Positions 23,078 through 31,350 of a stretch of 64,000 nucleotides of DNA are shown here, piece by piece. Source of the DNA: Pseudomonadota bacterium (GTDB lineage Bacteria; Pseudomonadota; Alphaproteobacteria; Rhizobiales; Rhizobiaceae); assembly GCA_023457435.1 (NCBI GenBank), contig JAEWLS010000013.1:62001-126000 (forward strand), in the 5' to 3' direction. Numbering within the stretch: position 1 is the first letter of the stretch; each line of letters starts with the position of its first letter. Made by a program: the position numbers and the translations under genes. Under the pieces are notes generated by a model. That model was not told the origin of the DNA. It did not search any database and worked only from the letters and a program-made list of their open reading frames with translations.

Positions 23078-23476
23078 ATGAACATCGGTACCGTATCGGA
23101 AAAGTCGGGCCTCGCCGCGAAGACGATCCGCTACTATGAGGATATCGGGCTGATCAGGCCGGACCGCCGCGACAACGGCTACCGCGACTATTCGATGGAG
23201 GACGTTCATCGGCTGCGCTTTCTTCAACGCTCGCGCAGCTTGGGCTTCTCCGTCGAGGAATGCCGCCAGCTTCTGTCGCTTTACGGCGACCGGGAGCGCG
23301 AGAGCGCTGAAGTGAAGGCGATCGCCACGACAAAGCTCGGCGAGATCGAACGCAAGATCGTGGAACTGCAGGGGCTCCACGAGATGCTCAGTCACCTCGT
23401 CGCCACCTGCCACGGCGACCACCGCCCCGAATGCCCGATCATCGATGGTCTGTCCGGAAAGGTTCCCATTCACTGA
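23078..23476 (+). CDS. cueR: MerR-family copper-responsive regulator CueR
   Basis: A 132-aa protein. The MerR winged helix is at 1-70 (TVSEKSGLAAKTIRYYEDIGLIRP), followed by a dimerisation helix and the metal loop Cys111-HGDHRPE-Cys119. These align with Cys112 and Cys120 of E. coli CueR, and Ser76 sits at the position marking monovalent-metal sensors (Cu+, Ag+). It lies 21 nt after copA, so it is probably in the same transcript and self-regulated through the boxes at 20474-20541. Confidence 0.93.
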   Translation: MNIGTVSEKSGLAAKTIRYYEDIGLIRPDRRDNGYRDYSMEDVHRLRFLQRSRSLGFSVEECRQLLSLYGDRERESAEVKAIATTKLGEIERKIVELQGLHEMLSHLVATCHGDHRPECPIIDGLSGKVPIH

Positions 23477-23604
23477 TGAGTGGGAGTCGTCGCGGAATGA
23501 GCGTTGCCGTCACACGACTGCATTCGATATTCTGAGGGCCTGCGCGGCTCAAGTCTCCGCCAGGGAGAGAGGCGCGACCCGTGACAGCCATGCGAGGTGG
23601 CACA

Positions 23605-23988
23605 ATGGCCGAACAAACCGTCAGCGTCAGATATATGGTCGACGACGTCCAGGCGTCTGTCGACTGGTATGTGAAGCACCTCGGCTTCGAGGTGATCTCC
23701 AACTTCGCGCCTCCCTTCGCGGATGTACGACGAGGATCGCTTCGGCTCCTCCTGAGCGGACCGGCGAGCTCCGCCGGCCGTCCGATGGCAGACGGGGAGC
23801 AGCCGCGCCCGGGCGGGTGGAACCGCATCCACCTTCTGGTCCAGAACCTGGCGTCGGAGGTGGAGCGGCTGAAGAAGGAGGGAGCCCGGTTTCGGAACGA
23901 CATCGTGTCCGGTCCGGGAGGTTCACAAGTTCTCCTCGTGGACCCGTCGGGCAATCTCGTCGAACTTTTCGAACCCGCGCAGCGCTGA
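23605..23988 (+). CDS. VOC/glyoxalase-superfamily protein
   Basis: A 127-aa single vicinal-oxygen-chelate domain: VRYMVDDVQASVDWYVKHLGF opens the first beta-alpha-beta-beta-beta unit, and VLLVDPSGNLVELFEP is the classic closing strand with its Glu ligand. Alternative upstream starts are GTG 23581 and ATG 23590; ATG 23605 has a GAGGTGG SD. Small VOC proteins include glyoxalases, dioxygenases and antibiotic-binding proteins; the sequence does not decide. It lies 128 nt after cueR. Confidence 0.78.
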   Translation: MAEQTVSVRYMVDDVQASVDWYVKHLGFEVISNFAPPFADVRRGSLRLLLSGPASSAGRPMADGEQPRPGGWNRIHLLVQNLASEVERLKKEGARFRNDIVSGPGGSQVLLVDPSGNLVELFEPAQR

Positions 23989-24154
23989 TCGCGCGAGCCC
24001 CCAGGCGCGTCGGGAACCCCGCATGAATGATGGCGGTGTCGCGACGGCACTTGTTGCTCTGCCCATGGGGCGTTGGCGCTCGGCGCCGAGATCGGTACGG
24101 GATGGGTTCAAGGACTGAAGGCGGCCGCCGTCGCGGTGGTGGCGCTACGTGTCG

Positions 24155-26143
24155 TCACATCCGCCGCGGGATTTTGCGGCGATAGGCCTGTCGGGGGATG
24201 CTCGCCGAGGAATGCGCGGCCTGACGCATGCTGTCCGTGCTCGTTGCGGCGCGACGGTCTCCAGGCCCTGCCAACAGGCGAAGGCCGTTGAGGACGACCA
24301 GCACCGTGCCGCCCTCGTGGCCGATTACGGCGAGCGGCAGTGGCAATTCGAAGAACAGGCCGCCGATAACCAGCACCGCCATCGCGACGAGCGCAAAGGC
24401 AAGGTTCTGCCGGATGATGCTGGCGGTGCGCTTCGCAAGCTGCTGCGCGTCGGCGAGCTGGCGCATGTCTTCCGACAGGAGCGCGACGTCGGCGGCCTGA
24501 AGCGCAACATCCGATCCGGCCGCGCCCATGGCGATGCCGACATCGGCCCGGGCAAGGGCTGCCGCATCGTTCACGCCGTCGCCGACGAAGGCGACCTTGC
24601 CGGTAGAGGCAAGCTCTCCGACCATGCGCACCTTGTCCTCGGGCAGCATGTCGGCGTGGATCTCCTCGACGCGGAGCCCCAATTGCGATCCGATCCTTTC
24701 TGCAACAGGGCGACGGTCCCCGGTCATCATCACGATCCGGCGAACGCCGCCATCCCGCAGGGCTTGTAGCGCGGCAGGTGACGTAGCTCGCGCCTCGTCT
24801 GCCACCGTCAGGGCGCCGAGCACGGTCGAATCCCTGCCGAGGTAGATGACGGTCTGCGAGTCCTGCGCCAGCGCGGCCAGTGCCGGGTTGTCGATGGACG
24901 CGCCCATCTGCGCAGCCAGGCGCGGGTTTCCGGCCCAGAGCCGCGTCCCGCCTTGTTCGCCGACGATTCCGGCGCTCGGGCGGGTCGCGACATTTTCCAC
25001 ACGGGCGGGCACAATCGAGCGTCGCCTCGCCTCCTGCCTGATCGCAGCGGCACTATGGTGTTCGGAATGGGCCTCCAGGCCCGATAGGAGCCGCAGCAGT
25101 TCGTCCTCGTCGCCATCAAGCGCGACGACGCGGTTTACCACGGCCTTGCCCGTCGTCAGCGTGCCGGTTTTGTCGAAGGCGAAGGTATCAATGGCCGCAA
25201 GGGTTTCCAGCGCCGCGCCGCCCTTGAAGAGCACGCCGCGCCGCGCGGCGGCTGACAGCGCCGAGAGTATCGCCGCCGGCACCGAAATCACGATGGCGCA
25301 GGGGCTGGCGGCGACGAGAAGCGTCGCTGCGCGATAGAGCGCGTCATGCCAGTCGCCGCCGAGCCAGTAGAAGGCGGCGAAGGCGAGCGCGGCACCGGCC
25401 ATGACGGCCATCGTGTAGCGCTGCCCGAACCATGCACTGAACTGTTCCGAGGGCGCCTTGGCGGCCTGCGCCTCGGTGACGAGCTGGATCATCCGGGCGA
25501 CGGTGCTTTCGGCGACAGGCTTGGTAACCGTCACCTCCAGCACGCCGTCCAGATTGACCGTGGCCTCGAAGACCTGCGCGCCTGGCTCCTTGCTCACGGG
25601 AATGGACTCACCAGTGATGCTGGCCTCGTCCAGCGAACCGTGGCCCCCGGCGATCACGCCGTCCGCCGGAACGCGAGCGCCGGGCCGCAGGACGACGACA
25701 TCGCCGATGGCGAGCTCAGCCGCAGGGACTTCCCGCACCGAACCGTCCGGGTTCCTCCGGAATGCCGTCTCCGGCCTCAGCGCCATCAGGGATTCGACGG
25801 CGCGGCGGGCGCGGCCGAGCGCGCGGTCTTCCAGCGTCGTCGAAACGCTGAAGAGGGTGAGCAGCACCGCGCCCTCGAACGGAGCGCCGACAGCAGCCGC
25901 CGCGACCGCCGCCACGACCATCAAGAGGTCGATGTCGAGGATATGCTCCTGGAACAGTGCCCGCAGCGCGCGCCAGGCGGCCGGAATGCCGCCCGCGGCG
26001 TAGACCACTCCGAGGCCGACGAGCGTCAGGGTGTCCGCGAGGCCGCCCTCGCGCATGAAAAGCGCCGCCGCCGATGCCAGCATTCCAGCAACTGCTGACC
26101 CGGTGAGAAGCATCGCGGCGTCGAGTTTCGTGGGCGTCTGCAT
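24155..26143 (-). CDS. P1B-4-type heavy-metal-translocating ATPase
   Basis: A 662-aa P-type ATPase without an N-terminal metal-binding domain. Motifs: TGES (177-180), ion site SPC (280-282), phosphorylated Asp324 in DKTGTLT, GDGVND, and HEGGT at about 609-613. SPC plus HEGGT define group P1B-4, exporters of Co(II), Zn(II) or Fe(II) such as CoaT, CtpD and PfeT. The last 35 residues are a basic tail rich in Arg, Ser and Ala. It is divergent from the persulfide operon, with an 18-bp palindrome in the shared 118-nt gap. Confidence 0.92.
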   Translation of the reverse strand: MQTPTKLDAAMLLTGSAVAGMLASAAALFMREGGLADTLTLVGLGVVYAAGGIPAAWRALRALFQEHILDIDLLMVVAAVAAAAVGAPFEGAVLLTLFSVSTTLEDRALGRARRAVESLMALRPETAFRRNPDGSVREVPAAELAIGDVVVLRPGARVPADGVIAGGHGSLDEASITGESIPVSKEPGAQVFEATVNLDGVLEVTVTKPVAESTVARMIQLVTEAQAAKAPSEQFSAWFGQRYTMAVMAGAALAFAAFYWLGGDWHDALYRAATLLVAASPCAIVISVPAAILSALSAAARRGVLFKGGAALETLAAIDTFAFDKTGTLTTGKAVVNRVVALDGDEDELLRLLSGLEAHSEHHSAAAIRQEARRRSIVPARVENVATRPSAGIVGEQGGTRLWAGNPRLAAQMGASIDNPALAALAQDSQTVIYLGRDSTVLGALTVADEARATSPAALQALRDGGVRRIVMMTGDRRPVAERIGSQLGLRVEEIHADMLPEDKVRMVGELASTGKVAFVGDGVNDAAALARADVGIAMGAAGSDVALQAADVALLSEDMRQLADAQQLAKRTASIIRQNLAFALVAMAVLVIGGLFFELPLPLAVIGHEGGTVLVVLNGLRLLAGPGDRRAATSTDSMRQAAHSSASIPRQAYRRKIPRRM

Positions 26144-26195
26144 GGTCGTGTTCCCGGATCAGCCGGATGCATATCGTATTAACTGCGAGATTACT

Positions 26196-26213
26196 ATTGC
26201 GATTTATCGCAAT
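26196..26213. promoter_or_regulatory. Perfect 18-bp palindrome in divergent promoter region
   Basis: ATTGCGAT (26196-26203), TT, ATCGCAAT (26206-26213). It lies between the P1B-4 ATPase and the DUF442 gene, 48 nt before the latter and 52 nt from the former. An ArsR-family dimer is the natural reader, and one is encoded 1.4 kb downstream. Whether it matches a known BigR/SqrR box was not checked. Confidence 0.6.
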
Positions 26214-26261
26214 CGTATGTAGCTATCGATCATCGACCGAATGGCATGAGGGTAGACACGG

Positions 26262-26687
26262 ATGAAACAGGTTTCGGACAGGCTTTATGTCGCAGGACAG
26301 CCGACGCCGGCTAACATCGATCACGCCCGCTCGCTTGGCATCGTCGGCATCATCAACAATCGCCCCTACGGCGAAGAACCTGCCCAGCCCGACGTCGCCG
26401 GGAGCCGCGCGGCAGCGGAAGCCCTTGGCCTGAAGTACTGGCATATCCCCGTCGTGCCGGGCCAGATCACCATGGAGCAGGTCCGCGCCTTACGGGAGGT
26501 GTCGGCGTCAGCGGACGGGCCGGTGTTGGCCCACTGCAAGTCCGGCACCCGCTCGGCCAGCCTCTACGCGATCGGCGAGGTGCTGGACGGTGGCATGCGC
26601 AAGGACGAGGTGGTTTCGTTCGGCCGCACTCTCGGCCTCGATCTCTCCGGCGCGGCGCGGTGGCTCGACGCCAACGCTGCTGCGTGA
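26262..26687 (+). CDS. DUF442 / TIGR01244 family sulfurtransferase-phosphatase-like protein
   Basis: A 141-aa protein with a tyrosine-phosphatase-like fold (VSDRLYVAGQPTPANI). The active-site loop is HCKSGTRS with Cys92. In plant-associated bacteria this domain is fused to the N terminus of the Blh metallo-beta-lactamase-like persulfide dioxygenase. Here it is a separate gene 24 nt upstream of that enzyme. Expected role: handling persulfide sulfur, probably as a sulfurtransferase. Confidence 0.88.
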   Translation: MKQVSDRLYVAGQPTPANIDHARSLGIVGIINNRPYGEEPAQPDVAGSRAAAEALGLKYWHIPVVPGQITMEQVRALREVSASADGPVLAHCKSGTRSASLYAIGEVLDGGMRKDEVVSFGRTLGLDLSGAARWLDANAAA

Positions 26688-26711
26688 CCCCTACACTACC
26701 GGACTCCAAGC

Positions 26712-27602
26712 ATGAGCGCTGCCAGACCAATCGTGAAGGGCTTCTTCGAAGGCCGCACATCGTCGATCCAGTATGTCGTCGCAGATCCCGAGATGCGCAA
26801 ATGCGCGATCATCGATCCGGTTCTCGACTTCGACGAGAAGTCAGGCGTGGCGGCAACGAAGAGCGCCGACGAGATCCTGGCCTATGTCGCCGCGCAGGCT
26901 TTCGAGGTGGAGTGGATCCTCGACACGCACCCGCACGCTGATCATTTTTCGGCGGCGCAATATTTGAAAAGCCGCACCGGCGCGCCAACCGCGATCGGCG
27001 CGAAGGTGGTCGAGGTGCAGAAGCTCTGGAAGGTCGTCTACAACTGGCCGGATTTCAGGGCGGACGGATCTCAGTGGGACCGGCTGTTCGCGGAAGGCGA
27101 TACATTCACGGTCGGCAACATTCCGGCCCGTGTCCTATTCTCGCCGGGCCACACGCTGGCCTCGATCACCTATGTGATCGGCGACGCCGCCTTCGTGCAC
27201 GACACGCTCTTCATGCCTGACTCCGGCACGGCGCGCGCGGACTTTCCGGGCGGCAGCGCAAGCCGTCTCTACAGGTCGATCATGGAGATCCTGTCGCTGC
27301 CCGGCGAGACGCGCGTCTTTACCGGGCATGACTACCAGCCGGGCGGGCGCGAGCCGCTATGGGAGTCGACGGTCGCCGAGCAGAAGGCGAAGAACACGCA
27401 CATGTCGACATGCAAGACGGAAGCGGAGTTCGTGGCGGTGCGCCAGGCTCGTGACAGGACGCTCGCCATGCCGAAGCTGATCCTGCACGCGCTGCAGGTG
27501 AACATGAACGGTGGCCGGCTACCCGAGCCCGAATCCAACGGCAAGCGCTATCTCAAGTTTCCACTGGATGCGCTGGCCAACGTCACATGGGACGACAAAT
27601 GA
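26712..27602 (+). CDS. Persulfide dioxygenase-like metallo-beta-lactamase-fold protein (Blh/ETHE1 type)
   Basis: A 296-aa MBL-fold enzyme. The metal motif HPHADH has ligands His73, His75, Asp77 and His78. Further ligands are in SPGHT and VFTGHDY. The Tyr/Trp-rich segment (KLWKVVYNWPDF) and the DFPGG motif after MPDSGTA are typical of the Blh branch. It oxidises glutathione persulfide to sulfite in sulfide detoxification. It overlaps the regulator gene by 4 nt (ATGA). Confidence 0.9.
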   Translation: MSAARPIVKGFFEGRTSSIQYVVADPEMRKCAIIDPVLDFDEKSGVAATKSADEILAYVAAQAFEVEWILDTHPHADHFSAAQYLKSRTGAPTAIGAKVVEVQKLWKVVYNWPDFRADGSQWDRLFAEGDTFTVGNIPARVLFSPGHTLASITYVIGDAAFVHDTLFMPDSGTARADFPGGSASRLYRSIMEILSLPGETRVFTGHDYQPGGREPLWESTVAEQKAKNTHMSTCKTEAEFVAVRQARDRTLAMPKLILHALQVNMNGGRLPEPESNGKRYLKFPLDALANVTWDDK

Positions 27603-27922
27603 AGCTCGAGCTCGGACCCGACACGGCCGAACTGGTGAGCAACGCCACGGAGGCGGCGGATTTCCTCAAGAAGTTCGCCCACCCCTCGCGGCTGATGATC
27701 GTTTGCGCGCTGATTGAGGGTGAGCGCTCGGTGCGCGACCTGGAAGATACGCTCGGCATCCGCCAGCCCGGCCTGTCCCAGCAGATCGCTGAGCTGCGCG
27801 ATGCCGGGCTGATCGTCGGCCGCAAGGAATCGAAGAACATGTTCTATCGCCTTGCCGACGGGCGGGTGAGCGAATTCATCGATCTGATGTTCCGGATGTT
27901 CTGCAAACCCGCAGGACGCTGA
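27599..27922 (+). CDS. ArsR-family persulfide-sensing regulator (BigR/SqrR-like)
   Basis: A 107-aa winged-helix repressor: HPSRLMIVCALIEGERSVRDLE, then recognition helix RQPGLSQQIAELRDAGL and wing GRKESKNMFYRL. Cys36 and Cys102 occupy the positions of the two redox cysteines that form a polysulfide bridge in SqrR/BigR. The ATG at 27599 overlaps the dioxygenase stop, favouring it over ATG 27587. It probably represses its own operon and perhaps the divergent ATPase via the palindrome at 26196-26213. Confidence 0.88.
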   Translation: MKLELGPDTAELVSNATEAADFLKKFAHPSRLMIVCALIEGERSVRDLEDTLGIRQPGLSQQIAELRDAGLIVGRKESKNMFYRLADGRVSEFIDLMFRMFCKPAGR

Positions 27923-27934
27923 CAGGACCAACAC

Positions 27935-28080
27935 ATGACTGACCCGGTACGCATCGCTCATCGGCGGTGCGACGATCGGCTGTCGCGCTCTCCACTTCGT
28001 CCGCCTGAAGGTCAAACCGCTATTCGGTGTCTCCGTGTCATCTCTGACACGCCGCCGTCTGGCGCGCGCAGGCAAACGGT
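27935..28080 (+). pseudogene. Possible frameshifted remnant of a YeeE/YedE-type transporter gene
   Basis: ATG 27935 opens MTDPVRIA. One base-shift later (from 27957) the frame reads LIGGATIG, resembling the start of YeeE/YedE (DUF395) sulfur transporters (MTD...SLIGGA.IGL). Both frames then lose similarity and end soon after. Such transporters follow bigR-blh in other bacteria. The match is short, so this is suggestive only. The rest of the 275-nt gap up to 28197 shows no other gene. Confidence 0.25.
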
Positions 28081-28197
28081 GAATCGGCGGCGGTGATCCT
28101 CGCGGTTTGCGCCGACGCCGGGCGTCTCGTCACGTCGCAAAATTTCGCTGGAACATTTGCGCGTGGCGCCTGTTCACACCGCATCAGGAGGATCCAC

Positions 28198-28272
28198 ATG
28201 AACGGCGTCATCTACCTCATCGGTCTCGTCGTGGTCGTGCTGGCGGTCCTTTCCATCCTCGGCATGGCATAG
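28198..28272 (+). CDS. 24-residue single-span membrane protein
   Basis: A short ORF of 24 codons: MNGVIYLIGLVVVVLAVLSILGMA. An ideal SD (AGGAGG at 28187-28192) precedes the ATG at good spacing. The peptide is one hydrophobic helix with almost no soluble part. It ends 9 nt before the next gene, so it heads the stress-protein operon. Similar tiny membrane proteins occur in Rhizobiales. Function unknown. Confidence 0.7.
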   Translation: MNGVIYLIGLVVVVLAVLSILGMA

Positions 28273-28281
28273 GAGAGGGCA

Positions 28282-28854
28282 ATGCAGAATACGACCGGCG
28301 GGACGTCCGCAAACCCCATGCAAGACCTGCAGCAGACTGCAGCTGACCAGTTCCGCGGAGCGCAGGACGTCGCGAAGGACGCGTCTGCGGACCTTTCGCA
28401 GAAGGCGAATGAGCTGGCCGGCGACGCGAAGGATATGCTCCTGGAGCGCGCCGACGATATCAAGAAGGGGTTCGGCGGCAACCTCGCCGCGCTCGGCGGC
28501 GCTATACAAGCAGCGCGCGAATACCTGGACGAACACGACCAGAAGACTGCGTCGCGGCTGGTGGGCGACGCGGGCGACGGGCTCGGCCGCATGGCCGCCT
28601 CGCTCAATGACAAGTCGCTCAGCGAATTCCTGGACGACCTGCGCGAAACCGGACGACGCAACGCCGGGGGGCTGTTCGCAGGCTCCGTACTCGCCGGGCT
28701 GGCGCTTGGCAGACTGCTGCGCGCATCCGAAGGCGGCTCGTCGACATCCGCCGGCGATGCCGCGCCCGGCCGGGAGAAACGCGACGGCAACGAGCAGCGC
28801 TCCGACGGTGCGTCGCGCCAGCCGGACACCGGCAGTGCGGGGTCCTCGCTATGA
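28282..28854 (+). CDS. Stress-type helical protein with one membrane segment
   Basis: A 190-aa protein. Residues 1-95 are Ala/Asp/Lys/Gln-rich amphipathic helices of late-embryogenesis or CsbD-like flavour (QTAADQFRGAQDVAKDAS). A Gly/Leu-rich stretch near 130-148 (GGLFAGSVLAGLALGRLL) can span a membrane, and the C terminus is a disordered polar tail. No enzymatic motif is visible. It overlaps the holin-like gene by 4 nt; three overlapping genes suggest a complex. Confidence 0.75.
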   Translation: MQNTTGGTSANPMQDLQQTAADQFRGAQDVAKDASADLSQKANELAGDAKDMLLERADDIKKGFGGNLAALGGAIQAAREYLDEHDQKTASRLVGDAGDGLGRMAASLNDKSLSEFLDDLRETGRRNAGGLFAGSVLAGLALGRLLRASEGGSSTSAGDAAPGREKRDGNEQRSDGASRQPDTGSAGSSL

Positions 28855-29237
28855 ACGACGACCGCAGCCTGACCACTCTCGTTGCTGACCTCGCGGCACA
28901 AGGCGGAACGCTGGTCCGCACGGAAGCGAAGCTCCTGCGCGCAGAGCTCACCGAGAAGCTCGGGAAAGTCGGCACATCCGCTGTCGAGATCCTTGGCGGC
29001 GCGATCTGCCTGCTCGCCGCGCTGATGGTGCTGCTCCAGGCGCTCGTCATCGCACTTGCGAACCTCGGTCTCGGCGGGGGTTGGGCATCGTTGCTCGTCG
29101 GCGTCGCTGTCGCAGCCTTGGGGCTCGTGCTCATTCGCGCCGGCAGGGCCAGCCTCGAACTCGAGGAAATCCAGCCGGAGAAGACAATGAACCAGGTCCA
29201 GCAGGACGCGCGGGTGCTCAGGGAGCAGGTTAAATGA
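28851..29237 (+). CDS. Phage-holin-family (Holin-X/DUF1469-like) membrane protein
   Basis: A 128-aa protein: an N-terminal amphipathic helix (LTTLVADLAAQGGTLVRTEAKLLRAEL), two membrane helices (about 43-69 and 77-95), and a charged C terminus. This is the pattern of the Phage_holin_3_6 family, which despite its name is usually chromosomal and linked to envelope stress. It is coupled to both neighbours through 4-nt ATGA overlaps. Confidence 0.82.
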   Translation: MNDDRSLTTLVADLAAQGGTLVRTEAKLLRAELTEKLGKVGTSAVEILGGAICLLAALMVLLQALVIALANLGLGGGWASLLVGVAVAALGLVLIRAGRASLELEEIQPEKTMNQVQQDARVLREQVK

Positions 29238-30118
29238 ACGAGACAAGCACGACCGAACTCGAGCGCGAAGCGGAGGCCGCCCGCGAGCGCGTCGCCGATA
29301 CGGCAGAGACGATCCGAAAGAAGCTGACCACGGGCCAGCTGATCGACGAGTTCACCGGCATGCTCACCGGCGGCGACATGGCTGGCACATTGAACAATCT
29401 GAAGTCGCAGATTCGCGACAATCCGATACCTGCCGTACTCGTCGGCGCCGGCCTCGCATGGCTGGCTTTCGGCAAAGGTATCGCTGCGAGCACATCCAGC
29501 GGCATGACAACGCCGCAGCCCGCGCGCGGGTCTGGCGGGTCTCAGGGCGGCGCCGGCCACTCATTGGTGGACGAGGCATCGAGCGCCGTCGGCTCCGCCG
29601 CCGGGTCGGTGGCCGACAGGGCGAGGTCGGCTGCGTCCTCGGTCTCGCATGCCGTCAGCGACATGGCCGGAAGCCTCTCGGATACTGCCGACCGGCTGCG
29701 CCAAAGCATGCTCACCGGCTCCAGCGATAGCGGTCCGCACATGTCGCGATCGGTCTCGAATCTCACCACTCACGAGCCGCTCCTGATCGCCGTTGCAGGC
29801 CTTGCGGTCGGTGCAGCGATAGGTGCGTTGCTGCCGGCGAGCGACTTGGAAAAGGAGCAGCTCGGACCGGAGGCAAGGCGCTTGCGCGAGCAGGCTGCGG
29901 ACCTCGTCGAGAAGGGCAAGGACAGCGCAACCCGAGTAGCTACTAAGGCCTACGACGCTCTGAAGGACGAGGCGGACCGCCAAGGTCTTTCGCCCAGCGA
30001 AGGCTCGTCGCTGGGGCAGAAGGTCGGAGACGTGGTGCGCTCCGCAGCTGAAGCCACCCAGGATGCAGCTCGCCATGAAATGGGCGTCGATCACGCCGGC
30101 AGCACGCAGCGTCGCTAG
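29234..30118 (+). CDS. DUF3618 domain membrane-associated protein
   Basis: A 294-aa protein. The DUF3618 head is residues 8-90 (LEREAEAARERVADTAETIRKKLT... and IRDNPIPAVLVGAGLAWLAFG). The middle is a Ser/Ala/Gly-rich helical region with repeated DRARSAASSVSHAVSDMAG-like heptads. A second membrane segment is near 182-196 (LLIAVAGLAVGAAIGALLP), followed by a charged helical tail. It is the last gene of the coupled triplet. Probably an envelope scaffold or stress protein; no catalytic motif. Confidence 0.85.
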   Translation: MNETSTTELEREAEAARERVADTAETIRKKLTTGQLIDEFTGMLTGGDMAGTLNNLKSQIRDNPIPAVLVGAGLAWLAFGKGIAASTSSGMTTPQPARGSGGSQGGAGHSLVDEASSAVGSAAGSVADRARSAASSVSHAVSDMAGSLSDTADRLRQSMLTGSSDSGPHMSRSVSNLTTHEPLLIAVAGLAVGAAIGALLPASDLEKEQLGPEARRLREQAADLVEKGKDSATRVATKAYDALKDEADRQGLSPSEGSSLGQKVGDVVRSAAEATQDAARHEMGVDHAGSTQRR

Positions 30119-30163
30119 TCGAGCAGGACGAGCTCAAGCTCGTCGCAAGCCAAGGAGAATCCG

Positions 30164-31339
30164 ATGCGCGCACTTGTGTGGCACGGCAAGGAAGACATTC
30201 GCTGCGACCAGGTGTCGGATCCCGAGATCGAGGACCCGCGCGACGCGATCATCAAGGTCACGAGCTGCGCCATCTGCGGTTCCGACCTGCACCTCTATCA
30301 CAACTTTATCCCCGCCATGCTGCCCGGCGACATCATGGGGCACGAGACCATGGGCGAGGTCGTAGAGGTCGGCTCCGGCGTGAACGGCAAGCTCAAGAAG
30401 GGCGACCGCATCGTCGTTCCGTTCACGATCTTCTGCGGCGAGTGCAGCCAGTGCCAGCGGCGCAACTACTCGCTGTGCCAAAGGACGAATCGCAACAAGT
30501 CGCTTGCCGACAAGGTGTACGGTCACGGCGGCGCCGGCCTGTTCGGCTATTCGCATCTCACCGGCGGGTATGCCGGCGGCCAGGCGGAGTATCTGCGCGT
30601 GCCGTTCGCCGACACAACGCACATCAAGGTGCCGGAAGGTATTCCGGATGAAACGCTGCTTTTCCTTAGCGATATCCTCCCGACGGGGTGGCAGGCGGCG
30701 GTTCAATGCGACATCGAGCCGACCGACACCGTTGCGATCTGGGGCTGCGGCCCCGTCGGCCAGATGGCCATCCGCAGTGCGATCCTGCTCGGCGCGCGGC
30801 AGGTCATCGCCATCGACATGCTGCCGGAACGCCTCTCGATGGCGGCGGCCGGCGGCGCCATCACCATCGACTTCTCGCGCGAAAGCGTGATCGAGCGTCT
30901 CGACGACCTCACCGGTGGCAATGGTCCCGAGAAATGCATCGACGCTGTCGGCATGGAGTCGCATGTCGGCTTCGGGCAGCCCGACACGATCCTCGATCGC
31001 GTCAAACAGATGGGGATGCTGGAAAGCGACCGCCCGCATGTTCTGCGCGAGATGATCTATGTCTGCCAGGGCGGCGGCATTCTCTCCATCCCCGGCGTGT
31101 ACAGCGGCCTCGTCGACAAGATCCCATTCGGGCTGATCATGAACAAGGGCCTGACGATTCGCACCGGCCAGACGCACGTCAACAGGTGGACGGACGACCT
31201 GCTGAGGCTGATCGAGGACAAGAAGATCGATCCCTCCTTCGTCATCACCCACAAGGCAGACCTTGCCGAAGGCCCGGACCTGTACCGCATTTTCCGCGAC
31301 AAGCAGGACAGCTGCATCAAGGTCGTGCTCACCCCCTGA
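30164..31339 (+). CDS. Zinc-dependent alcohol dehydrogenase (MDR, glutathione-independent formaldehyde-dehydrogenase-like)
   Basis: A 391-aa medium-chain dehydrogenase. The catalytic zinc site begins with CAICGSDLH and GHETMGEV. The structural zinc Cys cluster is CGECSQCQ...LC. The nucleotide-binding motif is WGCGPVGQMA, followed by an acidic residue (AIDML), which fits NAD. The extended central insertion matches the branch acting on formaldehyde or related aldehydes; the true substrate is uncertain. SD AAGGAG precedes the ATG. It follows the DUF3618 gene by 45 nt. Confidence 0.87.
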   Translation: MRALVWHGKEDIRCDQVSDPEIEDPRDAIIKVTSCAICGSDLHLYHNFIPAMLPGDIMGHETMGEVVEVGSGVNGKLKKGDRIVVPFTIFCGECSQCQRRNYSLCQRTNRNKSLADKVYGHGGAGLFGYSHLTGGYAGGQAEYLRVPFADTTHIKVPEGIPDETLLFLSDILPTGWQAAVQCDIEPTDTVAIWGCGPVGQMAIRSAILLGARQVIAIDMLPERLSMAAAGGAITIDFSRESVIERLDDLTGGNGPEKCIDAVGMESHVGFGQPDTILDRVKQMGMLESDRPHVLREMIYVCQGGGILSIPGVYSGLVDKIPFGLIMNKGLTIRTGQTHVNRWTDDLLRLIEDKKIDPSFVITHKADLAEGPDLYRIFRDKQDSCIKVVLTP

Positions 31340-31350
31340 AAGGCCATCCG

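Noticed and set aside
23445..24026. 193-aa plus-strand ORF across the VOC gene
   Set aside because: The composition is Arg/Pro/Gly-rich, with no SD or family; it overlaps the credible VOC gene.
24149..26098. Long plus-strand ORFs opposite the P1B-4 ATPase
   Set aside because: They are antisense shadows; the ATPase frame has all catalytic motifs.
28851..29237. Prophage holin
   Set aside because: The holin-family name is misleading; neighbours are stress membrane proteins and no phage genes are present.
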